Source of the DNA: Lolium rigidum
Taxonomy: Eukaryota > Streptophyta > Magnoliopsida > Poales > Poaceae
Assembly (NCBI RefSeq): GCF_022539505.1
Contig: NW_025899950.1
Location: 85,643 to 149,642 of the forward strand
Reading direction: 5' to 3'
DNA length: 64,000 bases
Each line of letters begins with the position of its first letter. The first letter of the stretch is position 1. The notes below the pieces were generated by a model. It had not been told where the DNA came from. It ran no database searches and saw only the letters and a program-made list of their open reading frames with translations. Both the position numbers and the translations under genes were made by a program. Shown in pieces: positions 20,913 through 30,406 of this stretch.

Positions 20913-22160
20913 TTAGGTATAAAACCGTCGGAGGAGGTTGATGTTCCAGGGACGCTCCACCTCTTTGGTGAGTGGCTCGCCTTTGTCGTCCTTGCGGACG
21001 TCGATGAGGTAGTAGGAGTCGTTGCCGAGTACGCGGCCGACGGCGAACGGTCCTTCCCGTGGCGGGGACAGCTTGTGCATCCCTTTCTTGTCCCGGATTA
21101 GCCGGAGTACCGTGTCGCCGACTTGGAAGGAGCGACTCCGAACACGGCGACCGTGGTAGCGACGGAGGTCCCGCCGGTAGATGGCGGTTCTGGAGAGTGC
21201 GAGGTCTCTGGCCTCGTCGAGGAGGTCGACGTCATCTTGGCGAGCTCGCTCGTTGTCTTGTTCGGCGTAGTTGGCGACCCGAGGCGAATCGTAGGCGATG
21301 TCCGTAGGCATAACGGCTTCGGCGCCATACACCGAGGAAGAAAGGCGTGAAGCCGGTTGACCCGTTAGGCGTTGTGCGGATGCCCCATAGTACCGAAGAG
21401 AGCTCCTCGCCCGAGCAACCGGCTGCGCGCTCTAGGGGCACGACCGAGGCGCGGTTTGAGTCCATGAAGGATGCTCTGGTTTGCCCTTTCCGCTTGGCCG
21501 TTCGACTCGGGGTGGGCGACTGAGGCGAGGTCGAGTCGGATGCCCTTCTCTTCGCAGAAGTCAGCCATTTCCCCTTTAGCGAAGTTGGTGCCATTGTCGG
21601 TTATGATACTGTGAGGGTAGCCATACCGATAGATAAGCTCGCGTAGGAACTTTGTGGCTGTCTTCCCGTCGCACTTCTTTATGGGCTTTGCTTCTACCCA
21701 TTTGGTGAACTTGTCCACCGCCACCAGGAGGTGAGTGTATCCGCCGGGGCCGTTTTGAATTTTCCCACCATGTCCATGCCCCGCACGGCGAAGGGCCGGG
21801 TGAGGGGGATGGTCTTCAATGCCGACCCCGGCATGTGCGACCGGCTTGCATACTTTTGGCACCCGGCGCACGAACGGACGAGGGCGACCGCATCTTCGTG
21901 GGTTGTTGGCCGGCAGAAGCCGTGACGAAAGGCCTTGGCGACGATTGAACGCGCGCCCGCATGGTGGCCGCAGTCCCTCGCGTGGATGTCGCGCAGATGT
22001 TGCGCCCTTCCGTAGTAGCGACGCATCGTTGGAACACTCCCGAGACACCGCGCTTGTATAGCTCATTGTTGATAATGGTGAAGGACTTGCATCTGCGCAC
22101 GATGGTCCGTGCTTTGGCTTCATCCATTGGCAGTGCCTGGCGCTCAAGGTAGCTTATGTA
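20913..22160 (-). pseudogene. E2 integrase
   Basis: Seen: zinc-finger region around 21880-22060 (HAGARSIVAKAFRHGF, CAGCQKYA), catalytic core (about 21500-21770) with VDKFTKWVEAKPIKKCDG, SIITDNGTNFAKGE and HPESNGQAERANQ (three acidic residues intact), the region MYGAEAVMPTDIAYDSPR, and a C-terminal domain 20913-21300 with FQVGDTVLRLIRDKKG, LSPPREGPFAV and the end RPWNINLLRRFYT. Frame changes near 21360 and 21760 break it. Downstream is the 3' end of the aORF, facing it. Confidence 0.85.
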
Positions 22161-23108
22161 TGGCTCGGTCCAATCGATGCTGTCGGCGGCGAGTGCGACT
22201 AAGGTGGAGTCGGGAGCGGGCGGCTCGGCAATGTCCAGCTCGCGTGGTGCGCGCACCGAGGGGTGGCTGAGGATGTCCAGGACGACGCCCGGAGGAGGTT
22301 GGAGTCGCTTGGACCCGATTCTGGCTAACGCATCGGCTTCTTCGTTCTTGCGCTTGTCAACCCATTCGACGACGTGGCCGGCGAAGCCAGCGCCGGCTTG
22401 GTCGACGGCGCGCTTGTACGCGATCATGTTGGCGTCGGTGGCGTCGCAGGTGCCGGAGGTCTGGCTGGCGACTAAGTCGGAATCGCCGAGGCAGCGCAGC
22501 CGTGTTGCGCCCATCTCTTTTGCGACTCGCATGCCGTGTAGGAGCGCCTCGTACTCGTCCATGTTGTTGGTGCAGGGCTCGAATCTAAGTTGCAGGACGT
22601 ACTTCACCGTGTCGCCCTTTGGTGATGTGAGGACGACTCCCGCGCCCGCCCCTTCGAGGTTTTTAGAACCGTCGAAGTGCAGTGTCCAGTGTTTAAGGTC
22701 CGCGGGGGAGCTTGGCTGCTGGGCCTCTTCCCAATCGGCGAGGAAGTCGGCGAGTGCCTGAGATTTGATGGCATGGCGCGACTCGTACGTGATGTTGTGG
22801 ACGCCGAGCTCGACTGCCCACTTGGCGATCCGGCCGGTTGCGTCGCGGTTTCGGATGATGTCGGCGAGTGGTGTTGAGGCGACTACCTTGATGGGGTGCT
22901 CGTGGAAGTAAGGGGCCGCCGCCGCTGGGCCCTGAGGACTGCGTACACCAGCTTTTGGTAGTGTGGATACCGCTGCTTGGATTCGATTAAGGCTTCGCTG
23001 ATGTAGTAGACCGGGCGTTGTACCAGTTGCTCCCTTCCTTCTTCCTTCCGTTCGGACGACCATGACCGCGCTTATAGCGCGGTTCGACGCGGCGACGTAT
23101 AGGAGCAT
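22061..23108 (-). pseudogene. E2 RNase H domains (Ty3-type end and archaeal-type aRNH)
   Basis: The frame 21816-23108 starts in the Ty3-type RNase H (AASNRAISAVMVVR), shifts, and then reads the tether (YFHEHPIKVVASTPLADIIR, AIKSQALADFLADW) and the full aRNH: HWTLHFDGSKNLEGAGAGVV (Asp), NMDEYEALLHGMRVA (Glu), LRCLGDSDLVASQ (Asp) and KNEEADALARIG (last Asp). The aRNH catalytic set is complete here, unlike E1. It continues toward the integrase with AKARTIVRRCKSFTIINNELYKRG. Confidence 0.85.
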
Positions 23109-24064
23109 GGTTTCTTTTGGCAGCGGGGCCGCGAGGATAGGGGCATTCGAGAGAGCGTGCCGGAGTTCTTCCAGGGCCCGCCGCGCCTCGTCCGTCCACC
23201 TCGAATGATTCTGACTTCTTGAGCAAGCGGTAGAGTGGCATGGCCTTGTCTCCGAGCCGGGGTATGAAGCGACTGAGGGCGGCGACTCGACCGGCGAGTT
23301 TCTGCTCGTCGACTAGGCAAGTCGGCTGCTTGGTGCGCATGACCGCCAGTGTCTTCTCCGGGTTGGGCTCGATGCCTCGCTTGGAGACGACGTAGCCTAG
23401 CAGCTTGTCCCGATGGAACCCCGAAGGTGCATTTCAAAGGGTTGAGCTTGATCTTGTACCGCCGTAAGTTGGCGAATGTTTCGGCGAGGTCGGCCGACGA
23501 GGTCGGTCCGGCGAGTCGATTTGACCACCACGTCGTCGATGTAGACATGCACATTGCGGCCGATCCGGCTTTCCGTGCAGCTGTTCATGCACCGCCGGTA
23601 TGTTGCTCCGGCGTTCTTGAGGCCGAAGGTCATGGACGTGTAGCGAGTAGGCGCCTAGGGGCGTGATGAATGCTGTCTTCTCTTGGTCTTCCTTGGCCAT
23701 CTTTATTTGATTGTACCCGGAGTATGCATCAAGGAAGCATAGCGACTCGGACCCGGCGACCGCGTCGATAATCTGGTCGATTCGCGGTAGGACGAATGGG
23801 TCCTTGGGACACGCACTCGTTGAGGCTTGTGTAGTCGATACACATTCGCCACGTCTTGTTTTTCTTTAGCACTAGGACTGGGTTTGCCAGCCATTTTGGG
23901 TGCTTGATTTCTATGATGAAGCCGGCAGCGAGTAGCCGGTTTACTTCTTCGGCGATTGCGCGTCGCCGTTCTTCTCCCACAGGGCGCATTGCCTGCCTAA
24001 CGGGTCGCGCGGTGGGATCGACGTGTAATTTGTGCTCAGCAAGTTCTCTCGGGACACCTGGCAT
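23072..24064 (-). pseudogene. E2 reverse transcriptase
   Basis: N-terminal half 23729-24064: PRELAEHKLHVDP, GFIIEIKHPKWLANPVLVLKK, WRMCIDYTSLNE; then a frameshift. Palm half near 23397-23633: FGLKNAGATYRRCMN, NVHVYIDDVVVKST. The catalytic YIDD box is intact. Another frameshift follows, with ETFANLRRYKIKLNPLKCTFGVPSG in the 23072-23554 frame, then RFIPRLGDKAMPLYRLLKKSE in the 22987-23340 frame. At least three breaks, so inactive despite the intact box. Confidence 0.85.
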
Positions 24065-24127
24065 GTCAGACGGTTTCCATGCAAAGATATCTCGATTCTC
24101 ACGGAGGAACTTGATGAGCGCGCTTTC

Positions 24128-24740
24128 CTATTGGGCGGACAGGCCCGTCCCAATGGTAACTTGCCTACTTGGATCGTTTTCTACAAGATCTACTTGGCGA
24201 GTGCCTGCTGCGGCCTTGAAGGTTGTTGCGGACGAGTCGAGCTCGGTTGGCTTCTCCAGGATGGCTGGGTCGTTGCGGTCGACTGGGTACTTGGCGAGCT
24301 CGGCGGAGTTGTCTTGTTCGTCGGCGATGACGGCGTCGGCGAGCTTGGCGCTGTCATCCTCGCATTCCAACGCCATCTCCGGATCGCCGTGGACGGTGAT
24401 GACGCCTCGAGGCCCTGGCATCTTCATCATGTTGTATGCGTAGTGTGGGGTCGCCATGAAGCGGGCGAACGCCTGCCGGCCGAGTACGCAGTGGTAGGAG
24501 CTGCGGAAGTTCACCACTTCGAACGTTATCCGCTCGGTACGGTAGTTCACGGGCGTGCCGAAGGTGACTGGCAACGTCACTTTGCCGATCGGGAAGGCCT
24601 TCCGCCCAGGGACGATGCCGTGGAACGTAACCTTGGTGTTCTCGAGGCGTGAGTCTGGTAGGCCAAGCCGCTGGAAGGTTTCGTAGTACATAATGTTGAT
24701 GGAGCTTCCCCCGTCCATCAGGGTTTTTGTAGCCGGTAGT
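24128..24740 (-). pseudogene. E2 aspartic protease
   Basis: Active-site strand MDGGSSINIMYYETFQRLGL with the canonical Tat-type DGGS. Then FHGIVPGRKAFPIGKVTLPV, FEVVNFRSSYHCVLGRQAFARFMATPHYAYNMMKMP. The start (residues before DGGS) is in another frame, 24718-24999, so gag and protease are out of register. Ends near the RT start. Confidence 0.85.
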
Positions 24741-24838
24741 CGGCGACCTTAGGCCCGACGACTAGCGCCACTCGCCCGGGGTACTCGATGCGGGGGCGTG
24801 GTCTTCGCGGCTCCGGGTGATGCTTTGCTCGGACCCGG

Positions 24839-27444
24839 TTAAGCCACCGGGGCACGTCGGGAAAGTATGACTGCGTGTACCGCCACCGCCCTTGCGAGGA
24901 CCTTCCTGTCCCGCCGGTCGCCGACCCCGGTGAAGGTGTGGAGCGAGCCGGCGCTGCGACCGAAGCCCTCTCCCTTGTGCTGGTCTTGGTCTTTGGCACG
25001 GTCTTTGTGCTGGTTACCGCCGTCGTTTTCCTTGGCGCGGCGAGCTCTTTCTATCTGCTCGGTGGAGTAGCAATTTCCCGTCGTGTGATTGGCGGGCTTG
25101 CCCTCCTTGCTGTGATAGATGCATGGTGCGTCTAGGAGGCTGCGGGCGTCGAAGCGCTTGGGTTGGGGCCGATCCTCCCGAGGTGCGCGAGTGTCGCGCC
25201 GGAATGATTTTGGCTCGCGCTGCTCATAATCGGTGGTAGCGACCAGCTCGTTGTGTCCTCCCTCTCCGCGGCGCTTGCCGTTGTTAGACCGGCCGGCGAA
25301 TCGGTAGTCGCCACGCCGGGGCTCCGTGTGCGCAGGGCGGCGATTGCGTCGTTGACCGTACTCGTCGTCCGAGTCGACTGTAGGGTCTTCGTCGGCGTAG
25401 CGGGTGGCGATGTCGAAGAGTTCGGAGATTGAGATATTATCCCTACTGACGCGACGGAGCTTGGCGCTTAGTGGTTCATACCGGCAGCAGCGTCGGAAGC
25501 AGTAGATTGCCGTGTCCGTGCTGATGCCGCTGGAGGTCGTCCACATGTCCTGCCAGCGTTGCACCCACCGGCGGGTCGACTCGCGCGGGCCTTGGACGCA
25601 GCGATCCAGGTCTTCTATGGTTGTGGCACGGGTGTACGCGCTGGCGAAGTGCTGGATGAATGCGGCGCGGGCTTCTTCCCAGGAGTCGATGCTGTTGACG
25701 GTGAGGGTGTTGAACCAGTGGCGATTGACGCCGTCCATCATGAGAGGCAGGTAGCGTGCTGCGAGTAGCTCGGAGTGGCCCTGGATCCCCATTGCCATGG
25801 CGTACGAATCGATCCAGACGGTAGGGTCGATGTGTGTGTCGTACTTCTCGATGTCGCGGGGTCCTTTGAACCCCACGAGGTACGGCTCGCCTCTGATCAT
25901 CGGCCCGAAGCAAGCGGGGCCGATTCGGGTGAACGCGCTCTGGCGCGGGGCTTCACCGGCGTGGCGGTCGTTCAATCGGTTGCGCGCCCGCCATTCTTGA
26001 TCATTGACGATGTGGGTTCGGGCGTCGACTGGCTGCCCGTTGGCGGCGACCATCACCCGCGCGGGGCGCGGCTCGACTCGGTTGTTAGACGAGTGGGCCG
26101 CGCGCGGTGCTGGGGGCGGGCCATTGTTGGCGTTGACGATTGCGCGGTTTGCCGCGTCTGACGACGCCGCGCGACTGACGGATGTGCGCGAATAGAGTCG
26201 GCTGCGGCGTGTTGCTGCTCCAATGCCTTGGCTACCAAAGCCTTGGCGTGCTGGACGAGGATTGCACCGTCTCCCGTTTCGGGAATTCTTGCGAGGACGG
26301 CCTGCGCAGCTGCAACGTTGTCGGCTGGAGACGAGTGCAGTGGTAGGCCGTTGGCGTCGACTTCTGCCCGAGGAACTTCGGGTGGTGGTGGTGGGGGTGG
26401 CGGAGGTGCTCCGCGCGCCGCTCTATCTGCAGCAGCCCGACTTCCTTCCGGGATGTCAGGGTTTTGGATTCGGGCGACTCGGATTTCTCCGTCTGGGTCG
26501 TCGAAGTTGAGGCGTGCGCTGGGAAAGTCGTTCGCACGGGCGCGCTCCATGCGCCGGCGGTTTCGCTGCTGGCGATAGTGGGACACGGCCCTCACTTCAT
26601 CTTGCTCGAGGCGGAATTCTCGCCTTTCGGCGAGCTCCTTTTTCCTCTGCTCCTCGAGGGCCGCCCGGTGCGCCTCGATCTCGGTTGCGGTGGCGGTTGC
26701 TTGGAGGGGAGTGGTGAAGGCGTCGACTGGGTGCTCTTCTTCACCCCCTGCCATGAAGACTGCGGTCGGGTAGCGGTAGCGCGGGGCCTCGACGGAGTCC
26801 GAGTCGGAGTCGCTGCCGAAGAGGGAGAGGATGGAGTCGTCCTCGAAGCCACCTTCGAAGTCGCTCGGGTGGGAGACCAGGGAGATAGAGTCCTTGGTTG
26901 ACGCTGTGGCGACGGAGCGAGCAGTCGGGGATGCGGCGGTGGATCCTGCAACCGACGTTATAGCGATGATGTCGGTGAAGTCGGCGTCGATCGCGGCGAT
27001 GACGGAGTCGATGACTGGGATGGTGTCGGTGGAGTCGGCGGCTGGAGCGGTGTCGGCGGAATCGGCGGCTGCCGAGGCGATGGTGGAGTTGGCGGTTGGC
27101 GCCGCGACCGCCGACTCGGCATCGTCTTCCAGGGCCGCCTCAGCCTCCGCGTATACCTCGCCGGTGACCGGGCGAGTAGCAGTGAGGAGCTGCCTTGGCG
27201 CGAAGGGGTCGTGCGAGCGACTGGGGCGAGGCTCAGAGGGGTCGCTAACGCTGGCGAGCCCAACGAAGAGGTTGATGGAGCCGATCGGCACCATCCAGGC
27301 GTGCTTGAGAGGCGACGAGGCGGGCCGGTAGGTGCTCGGCTGGATGTGGAAGAAATTGCCGGTGGCGATCATCCTGCCGGAAGCAACCGGCCGCCGCACC
27401 GCGCGAGTAGGGCCTCGCCGTAGCTCGGAGGCTTGATGTCCCAT
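24839..27444 (-). pseudogene. E2 gag
   Basis: Start ATG 27444 lies immediately after the primer-binding site. First frame (26053-27444, 463 codons): N-terminal leader (MIATGNFFHIQPSTYRP, VPIGSINLFVGLASV), a long Ala/Ser/Asp/Thr low-complexity region, an Arg/Glu-rich helix (REFRLEQDEVRAVSHYRQQR) and a Pro run. It stops at 26053, where the second frame (24839-26056, 405 codons) begins with a 1-base register change. The second frame has the gag core (GFKGPRDIEKYDTHIDPTVW, SWEEARAAFIQHFASAY, RWVQRWQDMW) and a Cys/His knuckle-like CIYHSKEGKPANHTTGNC. These are the longest clean frames in E2. Confidence 0.85.
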
Positions 27445-27462
27445 GCCCCACGGTGGGCGCCA
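27445..27462 (-). other. E2 primer-binding site
   Basis: Minus strand TGGCGCCCACCGTGGGGC, one base inside the 5' LTR. It ends exactly where the gag ATG (27444) starts. Confidence 0.7.
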
Positions 27463-27463
27463 C

Positions 27464-27983
27464 TGTCGTGGATGTGACCACGGCAGATGCTACGAGGGTA
27501 GCACTTCGTTGATGCGAGGGGAAGGGAACATCGCCATCTACGGGTCGAGGTGCAAGAGACGCAAGGGTTTTACCCAGGTTCAGCCCCTCCGGAGAGTAAA
27601 AGGCCTACGTCCTGCTAGATCTTTATTGCTCAGTGGAGAATTACAATGGGGGGGCTCAGTCGGCGGCTACGCCGTGAGCTTACAAAGGGAGATTAAATCT
27701 CGAATCAGGTGTCCTCTAGGGTTTAAGCTCGGGGGTTTATATAGACACCCCCGATCTAGGGTTACATGGCGATAACTCCGAATCGTATCCGTTGCTATTA
27801 ATCCGGGATTCGTTAACCCTCTTGCAAGTAATCTTCTAATCCGGTCGCACTGCATCTCCTCCTTAGGATCACGGCCCGGCCGCCTTTGGGCCCGGGCCGC
27901 TGGGCGACTGGCGGTCCGCCTGGGCCTCCGTCTTCACGGCGAGTGGGACTGGCGACCCACCCCCTATGGGCATATCCCCATCA
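27464..27983 (-). repeat. E2 5' LTR
   Basis: TGTCGTGG...CCCCATCA, 520 bp, near-identical to 15352-15870. Differences cluster near 27480-27495 and 27840-27902. A minus-strand TATA box TATATAAAC at 27735-27743 would drive gag-pol. Confidence 0.95.
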
Positions 27984-27988
27984 ATCCG
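27984..27988. repeat. E2 target-site duplication, right copy
   Basis: ATCCG directly right of the LTR end (CCCCATCA), matching 15347-15351. Confidence 0.95.
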
Positions 27989-28905
27989 TTTTCGGGAGCA
28001 TGGTATGAAATGAGCCATTTTAGAGAATCGATCAACCACTACAAAAATTGAATCATGACCATATTTGGTTCGAGGCAATCCTAGTACGAAGTCCATGCTT
28101 ATATCGGACCAAGGAGCATAAGGAATAGGCAACGGTGTATAAAGGCCATAGGGGTTGGAAGTGTACTTAGCTTTTAAGCATGTTGTACACCGTCGGCAAA
28201 GGCGTTCCACGTCGCGGTACATTCTTAGCCAATAGTAGTGAGTTGAAAGCATTTCATATGTCTTCTCTCGTCCAAAGTGTCCCATAAGACCACCACCATG
28301 ATATTCTTGTAAGAGTAAAAGGCGAAGCGAAGACATGGGAATACAAAGTTTGTTGCCCTTGAACAAGAATCCTTGGTGCAAATAGAAATCATCGATGCCC
28401 TTATCACTAGAACACTTTGCAAAGATTGGGCCAAAGAAAGTATCGGAGGCGTATAGTTTTTTGATTTCATCAAGACCCAAAACATGGAAATCCAAGCGAG
28501 TGAGTAAAAGGGTGAGCTTGCGGGAAAGAGCATCCGCAACTACATTGTCCTTGCCCTTCTTGTATTTGATGATATATGGAAAGGACTCAATGAACTCAAC
28601 CCATTTTGCATGTCTTTTGTTCAAATTGTGTTGACTTTTCAAATACTTCAAAGACTCATGGTCGGAGTGAATGAAAAACTCTTTTGGCCAAAGATAATGT
28701 TGCCAAACTTCAAGAACACGAACCAAAGCATAAAGTTCCTTATCATATATAGGATAGTTGAGGCGTGCGCCATCCAACTTCTCGCTATAGTATGCCACGG
28801 GTTTTCCATTTTGCATGAGGACACCACCAATTCCAAGTCCACTCGCATCACATTCTATCTCAAAAGTTTTAGCAAAATCAGGAAGAACGAGAAGTGGTGC
28901 CTCGA
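27984..28905 (-). pseudogene. E3 RNase H and integrase N-terminal part (split by E2, cut by E4)
   Basis: Gypsy pol fragment. From the right: [20 protein letters not shown] (about 28840-28900), [39 protein letters not shown] (catalytic Glu), [15 protein letters not shown] (Asp), [14 protein letters not shown] (Asp), then a zinc finger ([29 protein letters not shown]) and the start of the integrase core ([37 protein letters not shown]). The frame is open through this half; it breaks at the E2 insertion. Upstream RT, gag and 5' LTR of E3 are absent, removed or displaced by E4 at 28905. Confidence 0.9.
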
Positions 28906-29452
28906 TGAGTGTCGAGGGTACTCCTCGGCAATGCCCTCCGATTGGGGCTTAGGGTTGACGGAATCCTGCAAGCTGACACGAGACATCGGTTCACAGACAA
29001 GCGGGGAAAGCGATTTACCCAGGTTCGGGGCCCTCGATGAGGTAAAACCCTTACGTCATGCCTGTCTGTTCTTGATTATGAAGATATTGGGTTACAATGG
29101 GGTGCCGAATAGTTCGGCTGAGATCTCGTCGAGAGGCTAAGTGCTATGATGACCTAGCTCTAGACTTTTTGGTGGCCTAGATTGCTAAGATTGATTATTC
29201 CCCTCGGCAGCCCCTCTCCTGGCCTTTATATAGGAGGCCAGGTCTCAAGAGGTCTAACCGTGTACGACTAGGTTTACAGTAGTTTCAAATCTAATCTTCC
29301 CTTGTTCGGCTGCTTCCTTGCCTTGCCCGTCAAGGAATCTTCTGGTGCGCCATCCAAGTGGCCCGTCTTGCCTCCAAGTGCCTTCATGGGCCTCCAACTA
29401 GACAATACGGGATAGGGCAATGTCGACTACCCGAAGGGTAATGCCCACGTCA
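28906..29452 (-). repeat. E4 3' LTR
   Basis: Plus-strand ends TGAGTGTCGAG and GCCCACGTCA, 547 bp. Immediately right is GTAGCCCCCGAG, the complement of a polypurine tract. A minus-strand TATA (TATATAAAGGCCAGG, about 29221-29236) lies inside. Left flank CTCGA; no matching copy found on the right because E4 is truncated. Confidence 0.75.
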
Positions 29453-29464
29453 GTAGCCCCCGAG
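29453..29464 (-). other. E4 polypurine tract
   Basis: Minus strand CTCGGGGGCTAC directly beside the LTR. Confidence 0.6.
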
Positions 29465-29568
29465 TGTCCAGCCGAACATAGTTCGGGTGGGGACTGAAGC
29501 ATGTCTCCTTCTGATGTTCTTCTCCTTGATTGCCCTTGTTCATCTTGAATCAGCATCATCTTCTTCTG

Positions 29569-30049
29569 TCGGGTGCGCGTCAGCGCTCCCGATGGGAGTA
29601 GCCCCCGAGTCTAGGTACGGATGCTTGCAATCCGTGCATAGACTCATGTTGTACCACTCGAACATTTTACTCTGCCGAAGTTTTTTCTGCAAGTCTTCAT
29701 CGGTCATCCGATATATTTTCCGCATGCAAGGGATGACAAGTAACGTGCCCAACTTTTGTTGGTTAACTGCCGATGGCAAAACAACGTTACCCTACACAGA
29801 ATCAAGTCCCCGGGCATGATCCTGGAGTGCAAAAAAGTTCTGTCGGGTGCGCGTTCAACGCTCCCGATGGGAGTAGCCCCCGAGTCTAGGTACGGATGCT
29901 TGTAATCCGTGCGTAGACTCAGGCTGAGCAACCACCTTTCTCTTCATTTTTTCCTCGAGTTCTCAATTTATCGGGTGCACGTCAGCGCTCCCGATGGGAG
30001 TAGCCTCCGAGTCTAAGTGCAGATGCTTCACAATCTGTGCATAGACTCA
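29569..30049. repeat. Three copies of a 78-bp module in E4
   Basis: Copies at 29569-29646, 29843-29921 and 29971-30049, spaced by unrelated sequence. Each starts TCGGGTGC, contains CTCCCGATGGGAGTAGC(C/T)(C)CCGAG and ends in ATAGACTCA or GTAGACTCA. The GTAGCCCCCGAG inside each copy (one has a C-to-T change) equals the polypurine tract at 29453. Confidence 0.9.
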
Positions 30050-30100
30050 AGTTCACCACCCGATACCTTTTCATTTTTTCTTCGGGTGCCCGCAACAATC

Positions 30101-30377
30101 TCTATGACGTCACTGTTGACGTGCGGCTGCTGTGGTTTGATTGACAAGACTTGACCTGACGGGCCCACCCTAGCTCTGCGCGGGCAGTTTTTAGGACTTG
30201 ACCAATGCACGCGCGGCGACCGAGGCGTCCCCTCGATTTTCGCACAACGTGGGAATAATGGGCCGCCGGTTCCGTTCCTTCTTCAAGTGCCACGTGTACA
30301 GCCAGATCCACTCCACCTCCCACGATGACTGTGGAGTTATGGCCACGATCTCGCACAGATTCTTACGGCATAAATAG
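30101..30377 (+). promoter_or_regulatory. Promoter of the E4 antisense gene
   Basis: TATA-like CATAAATAG at 30369-30377. Upstream are ATGACGTCA (about 30102-30110), TTGACGTG (about 30116), and CCACGTGTAC (about 30290-30299). Without the E5 insertion the TATA-to-ATG distance would be about 110 bases, as in E2 and E9. Confidence 0.6.
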
Positions 30378-30401
30378 AGGGTCTCCTTGTTTTTACCTTT
30401 C

Positions 30402-30406
30402 ACACC
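30402..30406. repeat. E5 target-site duplication, left copy
   Basis: ACACC before TGTAACACCC; the same ACACC follows at 34722-34726. Confidence 0.9.

Larger units (their letters stand above)
15352..27983 (-). mobile_element. E2: complete Tat-lineage Gypsy retrotransposon, 12.6 kb
   Basis: Two LTRs (15352-15870 and 27464-27983), a 5-bp duplication on both sides, primer-binding site, gag, protease, RT, two RNase H domains, integrase, convergent antisense gene and polypurine tract are all present. The insertion lies in the integrase gene of E3, between [11 protein letters not shown] and DDASHIA. By eye the LTRs differ at about a dozen places in 520 bases, so the insertion is fairly young. All coding parts nevertheless contain frameshifts. 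Confidence 0.95.

Noticed and set aside
26464..27331. Plus-strand ORFs at 26464-26901 and 26831-27331
   Set aside because: They are antisense shadows of the E2 gag low-complexity region.
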